NCBI GenBank assembly: GCA_002722095.1
Contig: PBKG01000006.1
Span: 711,064 to 725,123 of the forward strand
Source of the DNA: Rhodospirillaceae bacterium
GTDB taxonomy: Bacteria; Pseudomonadota; Alphaproteobacteria; UBA8366
Length of the DNA: 14,060 nt
Direction: 5' to 3'
The translations under genes were made by a program, and so were the position numbers. Shown here piece by piece: positions 1 through 7,179 of this stretch (position 1 is the stretch's first letter; each line of letters starts with the position of its first letter). Under the pieces are notes generated by a model. The model did no database searches, was not told where the DNA came from, and saw nothing but the letters and a program-made list of their open reading frames with translations.

Positions 1-1
1 G

Positions 2-886
2 TTGGAAGCCGGTGAAGCGGCAGCCTCGATTTCCGGCACGCAATTGCTTTTTGTTTGCGGTGCGGTCAAATCCGGTACGACTTGGGTGCAGCATTGGCTT
101 AATGAAAATCCCGAAATCGATTGCCGCGGTGAGGCTCATTTATTCACCGACTTTGCCGACGGTTTGGTAAAGCTATGTGATACCCAGAATCGTCGCATAG
201 AAGGGCTCAACCAACTAAAGCGCGACGGTATTCCCCATTTTCCGACTATTTCGAGTGGGCTTGCTCAGCGCCTTATGCGCGAAACCGTTATTGGTTGTCT
301 TGCTGCGTATGATGTTGGGCCAGAGATCAAGGTGCTGGGTGAAAAAACACCGACATCGTCGGTTGCGGTGGGGATGATCCTGTCTTTGTTCCCGGACGCC
401 AAAATCTTGAATGTGATACGCGATGGACGCGATATGGTGGTTTCCACTTGGCACCATAATTTGCGTTCCAACCGCGAAGGGTTTTTGAAAACCTTCCCGA
501 CGTTTGACGATTTTCTGCCCGAGATTGCGCGGATTTGGGTGGGGCACCAGACGCCATTGTTGGAGCTGGGGGAAAATACCGCGGTCAGGCGAATTCACTA
601 TGAGGATTTGCTCGCTGACCCGGCGCCAGTGGTATTCGGTGTGTTCGATTGGCTCGATGTCGCTGCGGACGAGGAAACGGTCGCGGCTTGCGTGGAGGCG
701 ACAAGTTTCGAGGTGCTGAGTGGCGGTCGAAAGCGGGGCCAGGCTGATCCCGATTCCTTCTATCGCGTCGGCACGGAACGTCAGTGGGAAAGCGAAATGA
801 CCGAGGCCCAGCAAGACGTATTCTGGGGAATTGCCGGCGAGACGATGTTGGCGCAAGGGTACGACCGGAGCGGACGTATCCGCTGA
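2..886 (+). CDS. Sulfotransferase family protein (5' end may be outside window)
   Basis: A PAPS-dependent sulfotransferase would move a sulfuryl group from 3'-phosphoadenylyl sulfate to a hydroxyl or amine acceptor, such as a sugar, lipid or small molecule. Seen in the sequence: a P-loop-like 5'-phosphosulfate motif KSGTTW at about residues 23-28, just after a hydrophobic beta strand, and a 3'-phosphate motif VIRDGRDMVVS at about 138-148. Both are in the normal order and spacing, followed by the HYEDLLADP segment typical of the family near 199-207. The 294 residues are close to a full-length bacterial enzyme. The first codon readable in the window is TTG at base 2, and nothing upstream is visible, so the true start may be earlier. 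It ends 7 nt from the convergent selenoprotein gene. The acceptor cannot be read from the sequence; a surface glycan is possible given the glycan genes further right. Confidence 0.88.
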   Translation: MEAGEAAASISGTQLLFVCGAVKSGTTWVQHWLNENPEIDCRGEAHLFTDFADGLVKLCDTQNRRIEGLNQLKRDGIPHFPTISSGLAQRLMRETVIGCLAAYDVGPEIKVLGEKTPTSSVAVGMILSLFPDAKILNVIRDGRDMVVSTWHHNLRSNREGFLKTFPTFDDFLPEIARIWVGHQTPLLELGENTAVRRIHYEDLLADPAPVVFGVFDWLDVAADEETVAACVEATSFEVLSGGRKRGQADPDSFYRVGTERQWESEMTEAQQDVFWGIAGETMLAQGYDRSGRIR

Positions 887-893
887 GTTGGAG

Positions 894-1436
894 CTATTTA
901 GCCACCAAGGTCTCGTCCGCAACGCGCAGCATATCGGCGATTTTAACGCGGTCCCGATAGCCTTTTTTCCGCAGCACTGCGCGGATAATGCCATTTCTAT
1001 CGACGAAAACGGAAGCCGGGTGGGCGACCTTCCAAGTTGCATTCAATAGATTGAAATCTTGAATGATCTTGGCGCCGCGGTCCGACAGTAGCGGATATTT
1101 GATCCCGCGACGTTCGGTAAAATTGGCCAGCACGTCGGTTTTGTCGGTGCTGATGGCAACGATGTTGACCTGGCGTTTGGCGAAAGATTTTAGGCTCTCA
1201 TTCAGCTGCACGAGCTGAACCTTGCAGAAAGGTCACCAATCCGCTGATCGGAAGAACACCAATACGACGCCGTTTTTTCCGGTCAGGTCCTGAAAACTTC
1301 GGGTTTTACCGTTCGCGTCCTGTGCTGCAAGATTGGACGGAATCGGCTTTGATACTTCCATGGCAAAGCTGCGGATCGAAGACCCGGCGAATATTATCAG
1401 CGTCGCCAACGCGGCAATCACGAAACGTCGTGGCAT
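894..1436 (-). CDS. Exported peroxiredoxin/thioredoxin-fold selenoprotein with in-frame UGA (UPFC active site)
   Basis: AhpC/TSA-type redoxin of 180 residues when the TGA at 1233-1235 is read as selenocysteine. Residues 1-25 form a signal peptide: PRR start, hydrophobic core AALATLIIFAG, likely cleavage after SFA. The mature protein should therefore act in the periplasm. The fold begins near 30; strand GVVLVFF (56-62) leads into RSADW-U68-PFC71, where homologues have WCPFC or WCPYC. Downstream the family pattern continues: VNIVAIS, YPLLSD, then HPASVFVDRNGIIRAV. The frame is unbroken on both sides of the TGA, and the stop is TAG. The start is the ATG at 1436, preceded by AGGTGG with 4 nt spacing; an in-frame TTG at 1454 lies upstream of that site and is unlikely. 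Expected role: reduction of peroxide or of disulfides by a selenol. A nonsense-mutated pseudogene is the alternative, but the exact replacement of a catalytic Cys and the stem-loop just after it argue against that. Reading it requires SelA/B/C/D elsewhere in the genome. Confidence 0.85.
1201..1219 (-). promoter_or_regulatory. Candidate bacterial SECIS stem-loop
   Basis: Read on the minus strand, TTCAGCT and AGCTGAA pair perfectly over 7 bp (8 with a flanking G-U pair) around the loop CGTGC. The stem starts 13 nt after the UGA, and the apical loop begins 20 nt after it. The known bacterial SECIS model asks for a short hairpin inside the coding region directly after UGA, with a G among the first two loop bases and a UGA-to-loop distance of roughly 16-37 nt. 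All three conditions are met. Its job would be to tether SelB with Sec-tRNA at the recoded codon. An alternative 5-bp pairing (CTGCA with TGCAG) overlaps it but is weaker. Confidence 0.75.
1233..1235 (-). other. Recoded UGA (selenocysteine) codon
   Basis: This TGA is the only interruption of the redoxin frame. It sits between the Trp and Pro-Phe-Cys of the family's WCPFC centre, replacing the first (nucleophilic) Cys at residue 68. TGC to TGA is a single-base change, so chance cannot be fully excluded, but Cys-to-Sec exchange in a U-x-x-C redox motif is the classic signature of prokaryotic selenoproteins. Confidence 0.82.
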
Positions 1437-1601
1437 TTTTCCACCTATAATCAAAATTCAGATCAAATATGGCCGACTGTTTCGATCAAGGCAACGCGTT
1501 CCCTTAAAACTTTTTGTGAACTGTCGGATTGAGACTGCGTGGATTGTTATTTGGTGATTACGGTCCTAGGCTGACCGGCAATTACATCATGGGAGGGACC
1601 G
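1437..1601. promoter_or_regulatory. Divergent intergenic region (selenoprotein gene / MmgE-PrpD gene)
   Basis: These 165 nt separate two head-to-head genes, so promoters for both directions should lie here. This is inferred from layout. The stretch from about 1500 to 1560 is AT-richer than the genes around it, but I could not find a convincing -35/-10 pair or an operator palindrome. The right end holds GGGAGGG (1591-1597), the Shine-Dalgarno of the gene starting at 1602. Confidence 0.35.
1441..1446 (-). promoter_or_regulatory. Ribosome binding site of the selenoprotein gene
   Basis: The minus strand reads AGGTGG followed by AAAA and ATG. This places a good Shine-Dalgarno 4 nt before the ATG at 1436 and decides that start over the in-frame TTG at 1454. 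The resulting protein begins directly with a normal signal peptide. Confidence 0.7.
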
Positions 1602-2990
1602 ATGCCTACGACCGTTGAGCCGGTTACCCAGAAATTGGCTGGGTTCGCTGCAGGCCTGACGCTGGAAAGTCTGCCTGAAGAGGTGCGTACCCAGGTCAAG
1701 CTGGTGTTGGTGGATTATTTCCGTGCCGCAATTGTCGGAACCGAGACCAGTTGGGGTGCGAAGTTGCGCCCGGTGCTCATGGGGCTCGGCGGATCGCCCG
1801 ACGCAAGCATTCTCTATTGTGACGACCGTACGGATCCTGTGCGCGCTACTTATATAAATGCGGTTATTTCAGGCAGCCTCGAATGGGACGATACCCATGT
1901 CGGGGCCATGCATCATCCGGGTGTTTGTATTTGGCCGTCGGTATTGGCGTTGGCGGAAAAAACAGGTGCTGGAGGGGATGCTATCGTCCCTGCGGTGGTG
2001 GCGGGTTACGAAGCGATGATCCGGATCGCGCTTTCCATTCAGCCAAGCCATTTTCGTCGCGGCTTCCAATCGACGGCGACCTGCGGCGCATTCGGAGCGG
2101 CGGTAGCCGGCGCAAAATTGCTGGGGCTCGATGCATCAGGCATTCGCGATGCCATTGGTCTAGCCGCAAGCTACAGTGGCGGCCCGACGCAGTTCTTTTT
2201 GTCTGGTTCCGAAGTAAAACGCCTTCACGCCGGCAAGGCATCTGCGGGCGGTACCGAAGCCGCTTTGTTGGCGGCCGCCGGGTTAACCGGTCCGCCGGAC
2301 ATACTGGAAGGTGAACAGGGTTTCGCAAAAGGTATGGCGGACGAGTTCGACCCCGACGTCATCTGCGGTGAATTGGGAGGCCGCTATCGGATGATGGATC
2401 TCACCATCAAGCCTCATGCGGGCAGTGCGCGCTTTCAGGCTGCGGTCGAAGCGACTTCGCAAATAATCGACGAAGGCGTTACAGCGGATCAGGTTGCCGA
2501 AATCGAAATCGGCGTGCCTCACGTGGTGGAAGGACGGCTTACGGGCAATCGCCCGAAAGATATGCAGCAAGCGCAGATGAGTATTCCGTTTTCTGTCGCG
2601 CTTGCGCTTTCGGTGGTGCCCGGGCGGCCCGGCCCGGCGATCTTGACCCTGGAGGATTTCGAGCTGGGGGTGGAAGATGCGGGAATTGTAGATCTTTGCG
2701 CCCGGGCTGAATGTGTCTGGGATGAGAAGATAGAGGCAGGCACGTCGACCGAATATGTGCCGGCGCGCGTGACGCTGAAACTGACCGATGGCACGGTAAA
2801 GGAAAAATCGGTGATGCAACCGACCGGGTGCTCCGATAATCCCATTGGCCTGGATGAGATTTGCGAACGTTTTCGCATCGTTGCCGCACCGAAGCTCACC
2901 CATGGCGATCTAGATCAGTGGCTCGAAACCGCACTGGGCATCGAGACGCTTTCGGACGTAAGGTCACTGATGTCGCTTAGAAGTTCCTAA
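1602..2990 (+). CDS. MmgE/PrpD family protein
   Basis: Member of the family of 2-methylcitrate dehydratase (PrpD) and cis-aconitate decarboxylase, which dehydrate or decarboxylate tricarboxylic-type acids; soluble and cytoplasmic. The 462 residues are the usual length. Seen: N-terminal helical domain with VDYFRAAIVGTE (38-49); active-site segment GSLEWDDTHVGAMHHPG (91-107) with the conserved Asp pair and His; RGFQSTATCGAFGAA (153-167); KRLHAGKASAGG (206-217), which supplies a conserved Lys; and DLTIKPHAGSARF (266-278) with K270. The position before STATCG is Gln156, where close relatives usually have His (GFHST), so its chemistry may differ. The start ATG is preceded by GGGAGGG with about 5 nt spacing. 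It converges on the MFS gene with a 31-nt gap in which I see no hairpin. The substrate is not predictable; methylcitrate is only one possibility. Confidence 0.92.
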   Translation: MPTTVEPVTQKLAGFAAGLTLESLPEEVRTQVKLVLVDYFRAAIVGTETSWGAKLRPVLMGLGGSPDASILYCDDRTDPVRATYINAVISGSLEWDDTHVGAMHHPGVCIWPSVLALAEKTGAGGDAIVPAVVAGYEAMIRIALSIQPSHFRRGFQSTATCGAFGAAVAGAKLLGLDASGIRDAIGLAASYSGGPTQFFLSGSEVKRLHAGKASAGGTEAALLAAAGLTGPPDILEGEQGFAKGMADEFDPDVICGELGGRYRMMDLTIKPHAGSARFQAAVEATSQIIDEGVTADQVAEIEIGVPHVVEGRLTGNRPKDMQQAQMSIPFSVALALSVVPGRPGPAILTLEDFELGVEDAGIVDLCARAECVWDEKIEAGTSTEYVPARVTLKLTDGTVKEKSVMQPTGCSDNPIGLDEICERFRIVAAPKLTHGDLDQWLETALGIETLSDVRSLMSLRSS

Positions 2991-3021
2991 GTGTTATCGC
3001 GCGGCAGAATACCGGTGGGCG

Positions 3022-4545
3022 TTAGGGCTTTTCTTTAGCACCATGCATTAGAAAAACGCCGATTGCTGCGGCCAAGCAGACCCAGACAAGCAGATTGAAA
3101 CAATCCAAATAGGCGATGAACTCCGCTTGTTCGTTGATGAGGCGCCCGAATGCGTGCAGCCCGTGCTCATCGCCCAGATTTAAATCGTCGGGCAAAACGA
3201 GATGCCGCAACCGTTCGTTATAGTAGGAAACGTTCTCGCCGAGGTTTGCCCGATTAGCCTGCTGAAAGCGCAGCAGCTGCGCCACCAGCACCGAAACCCC
3301 GATGCTGGCACCGATCCGGCGTGAAAGTGCGAGAAAGGCCGTGGCGTCCGGACGCAGTTCGTTCGGCAAGGTGGCGTAGGCGGATGCGGTAAGCGTGGTC
3401 GAGAAAAAGCCGAAGCTGATCCCTTGCAACGCGATCCAGAAAACAAGGCTTGCCGGATCCACGTCCGGGGTAATTCGGCCGAGGAAAAAGAAGGAGACCC
3501 CCATGATCACCGAGCCCGCGAAAATCAAAGGTCTCGGTCCGACGCGAGCCAGGATATGGCCGACGAATACGGCGGCGAACATGGTCGCGATTCCGCGCGG
3601 CGTTAGTAGCAGCCCCGAATGTAAAATCGGATATCCGAGATAGTTTTGTAGTAGGGCTGGAAACAGTGCGATGAATCCGAACATCATCACCCCGAGGAGG
3701 ATCAGATAAAATGAACAGATGGTGAAGTTCCGGTTTCGGAAAAGAGCCGGGTCGACGAAGGGCCGGCGCGCGGTGATGATGTGAACGATGAAGAGGTAAA
3801 GCGCACAGAGCGAGATCGACGCCCACATGATGATCTCGTCCGACTGGAACCAGGAAAGTTTCTCGCCGCGGTCGATCACCAGCTGCATGCAGATGAGCGC
3901 AGTACCGAGCAATATGAATCCAGTCAAGTCGAAATGGCGCCCCGCATCGGGCTCGTTCTCGCGCACAAAGAAGAAGATCAAGGCAAACGCGGTTAGACCG
4001 CCGGGAATGTTGACGAAATAGTTCCAGCGCCAGCTGTAGAACTCGGTCAAGAAGCCGCCCAGGATCGGGCCTACGATCAACCCCACCATCATGCCGACGC
4101 TAAACCAGCCGAGCGCGATGTTGTGACGGTCCTTGGGCCAGGCGTCGAGCAGAATTTGTTGAGCGACGGGTATTAACGTGGCGCCGAACATACCTTGGGT
4201 GAACCGCGCGGCAACGATTTCCATGAGGCTGTCCGAGCGGCCCGCGATGGTCGAGGCGATGACGAACCCTACGATGCCAATAAGCAGGACCCTTTTCCGT
4301 CCGTAGCGTCGGCCAAGCCAGGCAGTGAGTGGGGTAAAAACTGCGACCGCGACCAAATAGGACGTGAGCACCCAGGATATCTCGTCATGGGTGGTCGAAA
4401 AACTGCCCATCATATTCGGAAGCGCAATACCCGACAGGAACGTGTCCATCGACTGCATGCCTGAGGCAAGACAGATTCCGACTGTCAAAAAAAACAATTG
4501 GGCCGGGCTTCTGGTAGGTGCGGCGGTTTCGGTGGCGGTCGTCAA
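3022..4545 (-). CDS. DHA2-family MFS transporter (EmrB/QacA-like), downstream copy
   Basis: Proton-driven inner-membrane exporter of the 14-helix drug:H+ antiporter-2 type; 507 residues, full length. Seen: first helix from about residue 17 with MQSMDTFLSGIALPNM, the family's helix-1 signature; motif A as LGRRYGRKR (77-85); motif C GMMVGLIVGPILGG (151-164); and SWRWNYFVNIP (171-181), the DHA2 loop that precedes helix 6. It then alternates hydrophobic helices to the C terminus. The only start available is TTG at 4545, because an in-frame TAG lies just upstream. The nearby AGGA is only 1 nt from the TTG, so initiation is probably weak or coupled to the gene before it. It follows its paralogue by 32 nt. 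No membrane-fusion (EmrA) partner is adjacent, so export into the periplasm only is likely. Substrate unknown. Confidence 0.93.
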   Translation of the reverse strand: MTTATETAAPTRSPAQLFFLTVGICLASGMQSMDTFLSGIALPNMMGSFSTTHDEISWVLTSYLVAVAVFTPLTAWLGRRYGRKRVLLIGIVGFVIASTIAGRSDSLMEIVAARFTQGMFGATLIPVAQQILLDAWPKDRHNIALGWFSVGMMVGLIVGPILGGFLTEFYSWRWNYFVNIPGGLTAFALIFFFVRENEPDAGRHFDLTGFILLGTALICMQLVIDRGEKLSWFQSDEIIMWASISLCALYLFIVHIITARRPFVDPALFRNRNFTICSFYLILLGVMMFGFIALFPALLQNYLGYPILHSGLLLTPRGIATMFAAVFVGHILARVGPRPLIFAGSVIMGVSFFFLGRITPDVDPASLVFWIALQGISFGFFSTTLTASAYATLPNELRPDATAFLALSRRIGASIGVSVLVAQLLRFQQANRANLGENVSYYNERLRHLVLPDDLNLGDEHGLHAFGRLINEQAEFIAYLDCFNLLVWVCLAAAIGVFLMHGAKEKP

Positions 4546-4577
4546 ATCCTGAACTCTATTGGTCGGGACCGGTTATT

Positions 4578-6110
4578 TTACCTCGATGTATCGGTCGTCC
4601 GTAACAATAGAGCCAAGGGGATCATCGCTAAAGTGACGATTGTCAGCCACCAGAAGTCCTGCAAGTAGGCCAGAAATTCCGCCTGGCGCAGCACCTCGCG
4701 TTCCATGGCGGCAACACCACTGGGATCGGAGAAGTTCCAGGTCTCCGGCCTTGGCGCCAGATCGAATCGCTCGTTGTAGGGGGAAACGTTTTCGACCATT
4801 CCGCTGCGGTAGGACTGCGAATTGCGTACCAGCTGGCTCACCAAGAATGAGACACCGACGCTGCTGCCGAATTTACGGATCAGATTGAAAAAACTGGTGC
4901 CTTCGGCGCGTTGGTCGGGGGAGAGCATGGTGAAGGTGGCGGTGGCGACACAGACGCTGACCAGGCCCATGGTGAAGCCCTGCCAGCCGATGATGTTCAT
5001 AATCTGCGCTTCCGACGTGTCGGGAGTGAAGTACGTCATGCGCCAGGTGAAATAGGAAAGCAGGAGGCAGCCGATAATGAGCACACTCCTCGGCTGTAGC
5101 CAGGCGAGCATGATACCTGCCAAAACCGAACCCACCATCGAGGCGATGCCGCGCGGCACCATTAAGAGACCTGTGGTCAGTGCCGGAATATCCATGTGTT
5201 TTTGCAGCATGGTCGGCACGAACCCCACATGGCCATAAATCATAATGCCGAAGCCAAAGGTGAGAAAAAGTCCGACCGCATAATTCCGATTCCTAAACAG
5301 CGACGGCTGCACGAAGGGGTGTTTGGCCATGGTGATGTGAATCAAAAATACCCAAAGCCCGGCCGCTGCGAGTCCGGCTTCGAGAATGATTTCCGTCGAG
5401 GCGAACCAATCCAGCCGCTCGCCACGATCGAGCATCAGTTGCGCGCTCGCGACCGCAAGGGTGAGTGCGGCAAACCCGATAAAGTCGAATGGTCGGTCGA
5501 GTTGCTTTTCGGTTTCGGGAACGAAGAACCAGATCAGCGTGAACGTCGCCATTGCGATTGGCACGTTCATCAGAAACACCCATCGCCAGTCGTGATATTC
5601 GACGATGAAGCCGCCCAATGTGGGTCCGGCAATCACGCCGAACAGAATACCGATGCTGAAACAGCCCATGGCGAAACCGTGAAACCGCCGTGGATAGGTA
5701 TCGAGCAAAATTTGTTGGCAAAGTGGTGCTAAGCCGCCGGCGAAAAGGCCTTCGAGAATTCGGAAAAACACCATTTCCTCCAGGCTGGAGGAATAACCGA
5801 CGCAAATGGAACTGATGCTGAAGCCGGTAATAAGAATCAGAAATACGCGCTTCCGCCCGAAGCGTCGGCTGAGCCAAGCGATCGGTGGCGTGCTGATCGC
5901 GATACAAACCAGATAGGCGGTTAACACCCAGGCGATTTCGTCGGTGCTGGCGCTCATGGCACCGCGAATGGTGGGCAGCGCCACGCTCGCGGTATGGCTG
6001 TCGAGCGATTGCATCGACACCGCGAGGATGGCACCCAGCGTCACCGCACCGGTCCGCCAATAGGGCCGGAGTTCGGGCTCGGTCGTGGACGGCGAAATCG
6101 CCACCGCCAA
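4578..6110 (-). CDS. DHA2-family MFS transporter (EmrB/QacA-like), upstream copy
   Basis: Second 14-helix DHA2 exporter, 510 residues, clearly a paralogue of the next gene. Both share the order and wording of DEI.WVLT.YLV, RR.GRKRV, QQILLD, FS.G, WRW and LFRNRN. Seen: helix-1 signature MQSLDSHTASVALP (33-46); motif A LSRRFGRKR (80-88); motif C IGILFGVIAGPTLGG (153-167); DWRWVFLMNVP (174-184). The apparent start is TTG at 6110; a GTG two codons later (6104) is equally possible, and neither has a clear Shine-Dalgarno. It lies 33 nt after the lyase gene and 32 nt before the second transporter, so all three are probably one transcript. Its transport substrate could be linked to the lyase pathway or be a toxic compound; the sequence does not decide. 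Confidence 0.93.
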   Translation of the reverse strand: MAVAISPSTTEPELRPYWRTGAVTLGAILAVSMQSLDSHTASVALPTIRGAMSASTDEIAWVLTAYLVCIAISTPPIAWLSRRFGRKRVFLILITGFSISSICVGYSSSLEEMVFFRILEGLFAGGLAPLCQQILLDTYPRRFHGFAMGCFSIGILFGVIAGPTLGGFIVEYHDWRWVFLMNVPIAMATFTLIWFFVPETEKQLDRPFDFIGFAALTLAVASAQLMLDRGERLDWFASTEIILEAGLAAAGLWVFLIHITMAKHPFVQPSLFRNRNYAVGLFLTFGFGIMIYGHVGFVPTMLQKHMDIPALTTGLLMVPRGIASMVGSVLAGIMLAWLQPRSVLIIGCLLLSYFTWRMTYFTPDTSEAQIMNIIGWQGFTMGLVSVCVATATFTMLSPDQRAEGTSFFNLIRKFGSSVGVSFLVSQLVRNSQSYRSGMVENVSPYNERFDLAPRPETWNFSDPSGVAAMEREVLRQAEFLAYLQDFWWLTIVTLAMIPLALLLRTTDTSR

Positions 6111-6143
6111 TTACCCGTTCATCTGTTCAGCGTGACGGCAGGC

Positions 6144-7043
6144 CTACCGCTTGCCCCACTTCTTGTCTTCAACCGTCTCTTCTTCGATGACGTAAAAGTC
6201 TTCGAGGCCGATCGCATCTTCGATGCCTTGGCGAACGGCGACGTTCTCCTCGTCGGTCATGCCGGTGTAACTGCCGGTGGCCTGAATCTCTTCCAGTGCC
6301 TTCTTGGCGTGATGAAAACTCACCATCAGCCAGAGCTGTGCGTCGATGCAGGCCTTGTAGCCCATGTCCAGGAGCTCGTTGTTGGAATAGAGCGGACGGC
6401 CATCGCGATTGCCTCGGCTTTGGACGTAGACCAGCGGTATCGTGCATTCCTTGGGCGCCTGTACCGCTTGCTCATGATCGCATGGGAACAAGAGCCCCAT
6501 ATCCGCACCTTCTTCGGCCCCCATATTGACCCGCTTTACCGCTTCGTCGAGCCCTTCAAAACGGCAAGTATCGGAGCGAACGATGACGACGAAATCCGGG
6601 TCACTCTCATCGCGTTCACGGCAGGCATAACGAATCTTGTAAGCGAAGTCTTCCGCCGGAATCGCGTGGGCCACATATTTGTGGTAGTGCGCGCGCTTCG
6701 GATATAGCTGGTCTTCGATGTGAATGCCCGCGACGCCTGCGTTGATGAATTCGCGCACGGTGCGCATGCAATGGAGAGGCTCGCCGAATCCGGCGCCGGC
6801 GTCAGCGACTATCGGGATAGAACAACGCTGGGCAACCTCGCCGGCGACGTTAACCTGCTCGCTCATCGACAGCAGCGGTTCCGAAACCGCCTTCGACCCG
6901 CCGGTGACATAGCCGCCGACATAGGCACTTTCGATGCCGATTTGCTGGGCGACCAAGGCGCACAACGGATAATAGGCAGCTGGCATGTAGAGAAAGTCTT
7001 TCTCTTTGATCAGCTGGCGGAGTTTGGTGGTGGGGCGTTCCAT
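6144..7043 (-). CDS. Isocitrate lyase/PEP mutase family protein
   Basis: Alpha/beta-barrel enzyme of the PEP mutase/isocitrate lyase superfamily, whose members cleave or form C-C or P-C bonds next to a carboxylate with Mg2+ (methylisocitrate lyase, dimethylmalate lyase, oxaloacetate hydrolases and others). The 299 residues match the short family members. Seen: MPAAYYPLCALVAQQIG (20-36), YVGGYVTGGS (41-50), VADAGAGFG (79-87), AGIHIEDQLYPKRAHYH (105-121) and VIVRSD (153-158). Two departures matter. The usual DADTGYG metal motif reads DAGAGFG, so the second Asp is Gly83. The gating loop is KRAHYH instead of KKCGH, so the catalytic Cys of true lyases is absent. It is therefore probably not a classical (methyl)isocitrate lyase. 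The ATG has GGGAG 7 nt upstream and is the first gene of the operon with the two exporters. Confidence 0.88.
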   Translation of the reverse strand: MERPTTKLRQLIKEKDFLYMPAAYYPLCALVAQQIGIESAYVGGYVTGGSKAVSEPLLSMSEQVNVAGEVAQRCSIPIVADAGAGFGEPLHCMRTVREFINAGVAGIHIEDQLYPKRAHYHKYVAHAIPAEDFAYKIRYACRERDESDPDFVVIVRSDTCRFEGLDEAVKRVNMGAEEGADMGLLFPCDHEQAVQAPKECTIPLVYVQSRGNRDGRPLYSNNELLDMGYKACIDAQLWLMVSFHHAKKALEEIQATGSYTGMTDEENVAVRQGIEDAIGLEDFYVIEEETVEDKKWGKR

Positions 7044-7120
7044 GTTTTTTCTCCCAGGTTAGGCACGGCGTTGGTCACCGGCATTGGTAATGTTTCGGCG
7101 GGATTATGACCTAAAGGCCG

Positions 7121-7154
7121 GAAAAGAAAAACGCCCCGGCAGGACCAGGGCGTT
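7121..7154 (-). terminator. Rho-independent terminator of the glycan operon
   Basis: On the minus strand AACGCCCTGG pairs with CCGGGGCGTT (10 bp, one T-G wobble) around the loop TCCTG, followed directly by TTTTCTTTT. It lies 26 nt after the stop of the last glycosyltransferase gene, so it ends the long right-hand operon and insulates the lyase/MFS operon. The hairpin itself spans 7130-7154 and the T-rich tail 7121-7129. Confidence 0.9.
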
Positions 7155-7179
7155 GTGGTTGTGAAATTCAGAGAACAGA

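Noticed and set aside
215..1042. Long minus-strand open frame opposite the sulfotransferase
   Set aside because: It has no recognisable motifs, overlaps two well-supported genes in other frames and is a typical antisense shadow.
1233..1454. Annotating the redoxin as a truncated or broken gene (nonsense pseudogene)
   Set aside because: The frame is otherwise intact on both sides, the TGA replaces exactly the catalytic Cys, and a SECIS-like hairpin follows at the right distance. Recoding explains this better.
4550..4572. Short palindrome-like GGTCGGGACC between the two MFS genes
   Set aside because: Four base pairs with a 2-nt loop and no T-run; too short to call an operator or terminator.
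5196..5732. 178-codon plus-strand open frame inside the upstream MFS gene
   Set aside because: Charged low-complexity translation with no family pattern, antisense to a strongly conserved transporter.
5994..6707. 237-codon plus-strand open frame spanning the MFS/lyase junction
   Set aside because: It is antisense to two well-supported genes and shows no domain pattern.
7090..7110. CATAAT as a -10 box for the lyase operon (minus strand)
   Set aside because: There is no acceptable -35 at 16-18 nt spacing; that position falls in the T-tail of the terminator. A promoter must be near but cannot be placed.
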